A DNA stretch of 64,000 nucleotides from Guyparkeria hydrothermalis. GTDB taxonomy: Bacteria > Pseudomonadota > Gammaproteobacteria > Halothiobacillales > Halothiobacillaceae. Under the pieces are notes generated by a model that had not been told where the DNA came from, searched no databases, and worked only from the letters and a program-made list of their open reading frames with translations. Position numbers and translations under genes: made by a program. Shown one piece after another: positions 62,984 to 64,000 of the stretch. The stretch's first letter is position 1. Every line of letters begins with the position of its first letter. The stretch lies in the NCBI RefSeq assembly GCF_023555385.1, contig NZ_JAJSED010000001.1, forward strand, positions 1,178,001 to 1,242,000. The letters are read 5' to 3'.

Positions 62984-63023
62984 ACGGCAGGCACCATCCT
63001 GTGCACTGGCCTACGCTCAGTTC

Positions 63024-64000
63024 ATGAGCCCGTGGAACGGACAGTCAGCCTCTGGTCGCCTGCCGGGCATCCTGCTCGCCGTATTGGCGGCAGCGATCGC
63101 GCCCGGCACGGTGAGCGCCTACCCACTGGATGCCGCCGAGGAAACCGGCATCGAGCGGCTGACCGGCTATCGTCTGGCCAACGACGGCGTCATCCCGGGC
63201 AATCGGGTCCACCCCGGCGCCCTGCTCGATCGGGATCAGATTCAACTACGACTGACCGATCAGCCCGGCTTCTCGCTGCCGCCGAAAGACCCGGAGCTCA
63301 CCCGGCGAATCGTTGGGCTGCTGGGATCGGATGCACCGCGATACAGCCTCAGCGTCCTCGACATCAGCGATCCCGACGCTCCGCTCTATGCCGAACACAA
63401 CGGCCATGCCCGCCGCACGCCCGGTAGCGTCGGCAAGGTAATGCTGGCCGTCGCCCTGCTGCAGGCAATCGCCGACCGCTACCCAGACGACATCGAGGCC
63501 CGCAAGCGCCTGCTGCGCGAAACGCAGGTGACGGCCGACGAGTTCATCCATTGGGACAGCCACAAGGTGCCGCTGTGGAGCGCCGAGCGACAACGCTTCA
63601 CGCGCCGCCCGCTGCGGGTGGGCGACACCGCCAACCTGTGGACCTATCTCGACTGGACCCTCTCCGCTAGCTCCAATGCCGCGGCCAGCGCGGTGATGAA
63701 GCAGCTAGTGCTGCTCCACTACTTCGGCGACGCCTATCCGGTGCCCCCGGAGCGCGAATCGGAACTGTTCGAGGAGCTGTCGTGGAGCGAGCGGCGCGAG
63801 GTGCTGCTGGACGCCCTGCTCACCCCGCTGGCGCGCAACGGCTTCGACACGGAAACCCTGCGTCAGGGGGCGTTCTTCACCTCGAAAGGCAAGCAGCGCA
63901 TGCCCGGCACCAACAGCCTCGCGACCACGCGAACGCTGATGGAGCTGCTGGTGAAGATGGAAAAGGGTGAGCTGGTGGATGCCTGGTCGAGCCGCGAGCT
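63024..64000 (+). CDS. Exported SxxK serine hydrolase (beta-lactamase/PBP-like), 5' part
   Basis: The gene runs off the right edge; 325 codons are visible. A signal peptide (GRLPGILLAVLAAAIAPGTVSA, cut near 32) is followed by a class A beta-lactamase-like fold: nucleophile motif SVGK (Ser135, Lys138) and SSN (216-218, the SxN motif). A KGK near the end of the visible part may be the KTG equivalent, or that motif lies beyond the window. Members bind or hydrolyse beta-lactams or act on peptidoglycan. ATG at 63024, 40 nt after the dikinase-like gene, so co-transcription is likely. Confidence 0.7.
   Translation, partial: MSPWNGQSASGRLPGILLAVLAAAIAPGTVSAYPLDAAEETGIERLTGYRLANDGVIPGNRVHPGALLDRDQIQLRLTDQPGFSLPPKDPELTRRIVGLLGSDAPRYSLSVLDISDPDAPLYAEHNGHARRTPGSVGKVMLAVALLQAIADRYPDDIEARKRLLRETQVTADEFIHWDSHKVPLWSAERQRFTRRPLRVGDTANLWTYLDWTLSASSNAAASAVMKQLVLLHYFGDAYPVPPERESELFEELSWSERREVLLDALLTPLARNGFDTETLRQGAFFTSKGKQRMPGTNSLATTRTLMELLVKMEKGELVDAWSSRE

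Overview
The window looks like chromosomal DNA of a free-living gammaproteobacterium. Base composition is uniformly GC-rich, and the housekeeping genes (recQ, tmcA, rnt, folD, mrcB, hom, nhaP2) have standard gammaproteobacterial lengths and architectures. A BCCT osmolyte carrier, a NhaP2-type antiporter, an LbtU-type porin and a DUF1614 protein would suit a halotolerant sulfur-oxidiser-like lineage, but that placement is a guess. About 48 genes are packed tightly, many with 1-4 nt start/stop overlaps. I see no insertion sequence, prophage, CRISPR array, rRNA or tRNA.

Layout. 1-519: 3' end of a CopB-like copper ATPase. 852-9814: a complete siderophore uptake locus, with a TonB-dependent receptor facing a six-gene operon exbB-exbD-fhuF-fhuC-fhuD-fhuB, and tonB beside it. 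10010-18313: an exported thioredoxin-fold protein, an OB-fold-type periplasmic protein, a WYL regulator divergent from a small unknown gene, a K+/H+ antiporter, a UDG-like glycosylase, a histone-deacetylase-like hydrolase, a tandem Usp protein and an exported alpha/beta hydrolase. 18420-18680: no gene, but a Fur-like box, a promoter and a strong terminator in the order expected of a RyhB-type small RNA. 18703-32831: SOS-boxed dnaE2, a DUF2339 protein, recQ, pit, tmcA, a D-lactate dehydrogenase, a YrbL-like protein and a DUF1614 protein.

32907-36562 is an iron-responsive-looking operon (LbtU-like porin, imelysin, di-haem cytochrome). 36752-40706 is a metal ABC importer behind a DtxR/MntR-like palindrome; one of its permeases has a winged-helix-like tail. 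40862-52752: HPP-family protein, RNase T, FolD, a haem-c GGDEF-EAL protein, a YoaA-type helicase, a TPR lipoprotein, PBP1B and a fused kinase. 52769-56764: an exonuclease/GIY-YIG fusion, homoserine dehydrogenase and an AlaC-type aminotransferase. 57146-64000: BCCT carrier, exported dienelactone hydrolase, a small unknown protein, an exported PEP-synthase/glucan-dikinase-like protein and the start of an SxxK serine hydrolase.

The unifying theme is metal homeostasis. One 19-bp Fur-box-like palindrome (idealised AATGCGAAC-C-GTTCGCATT) recurs before the receptor, exbB, tonB, the LbtU operon and the small-RNA candidate. This suggests one iron regulon combining import, energy transduction, reductive iron release and an RNA-mediated iron-sparing arm. 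The most novel-looking items are the small-RNA locus, the exported dikinase-like protein, the permease with a winged-helix tail, the WYL/small-protein divergent unit and the haem-sensing GGDEF-EAL protein.
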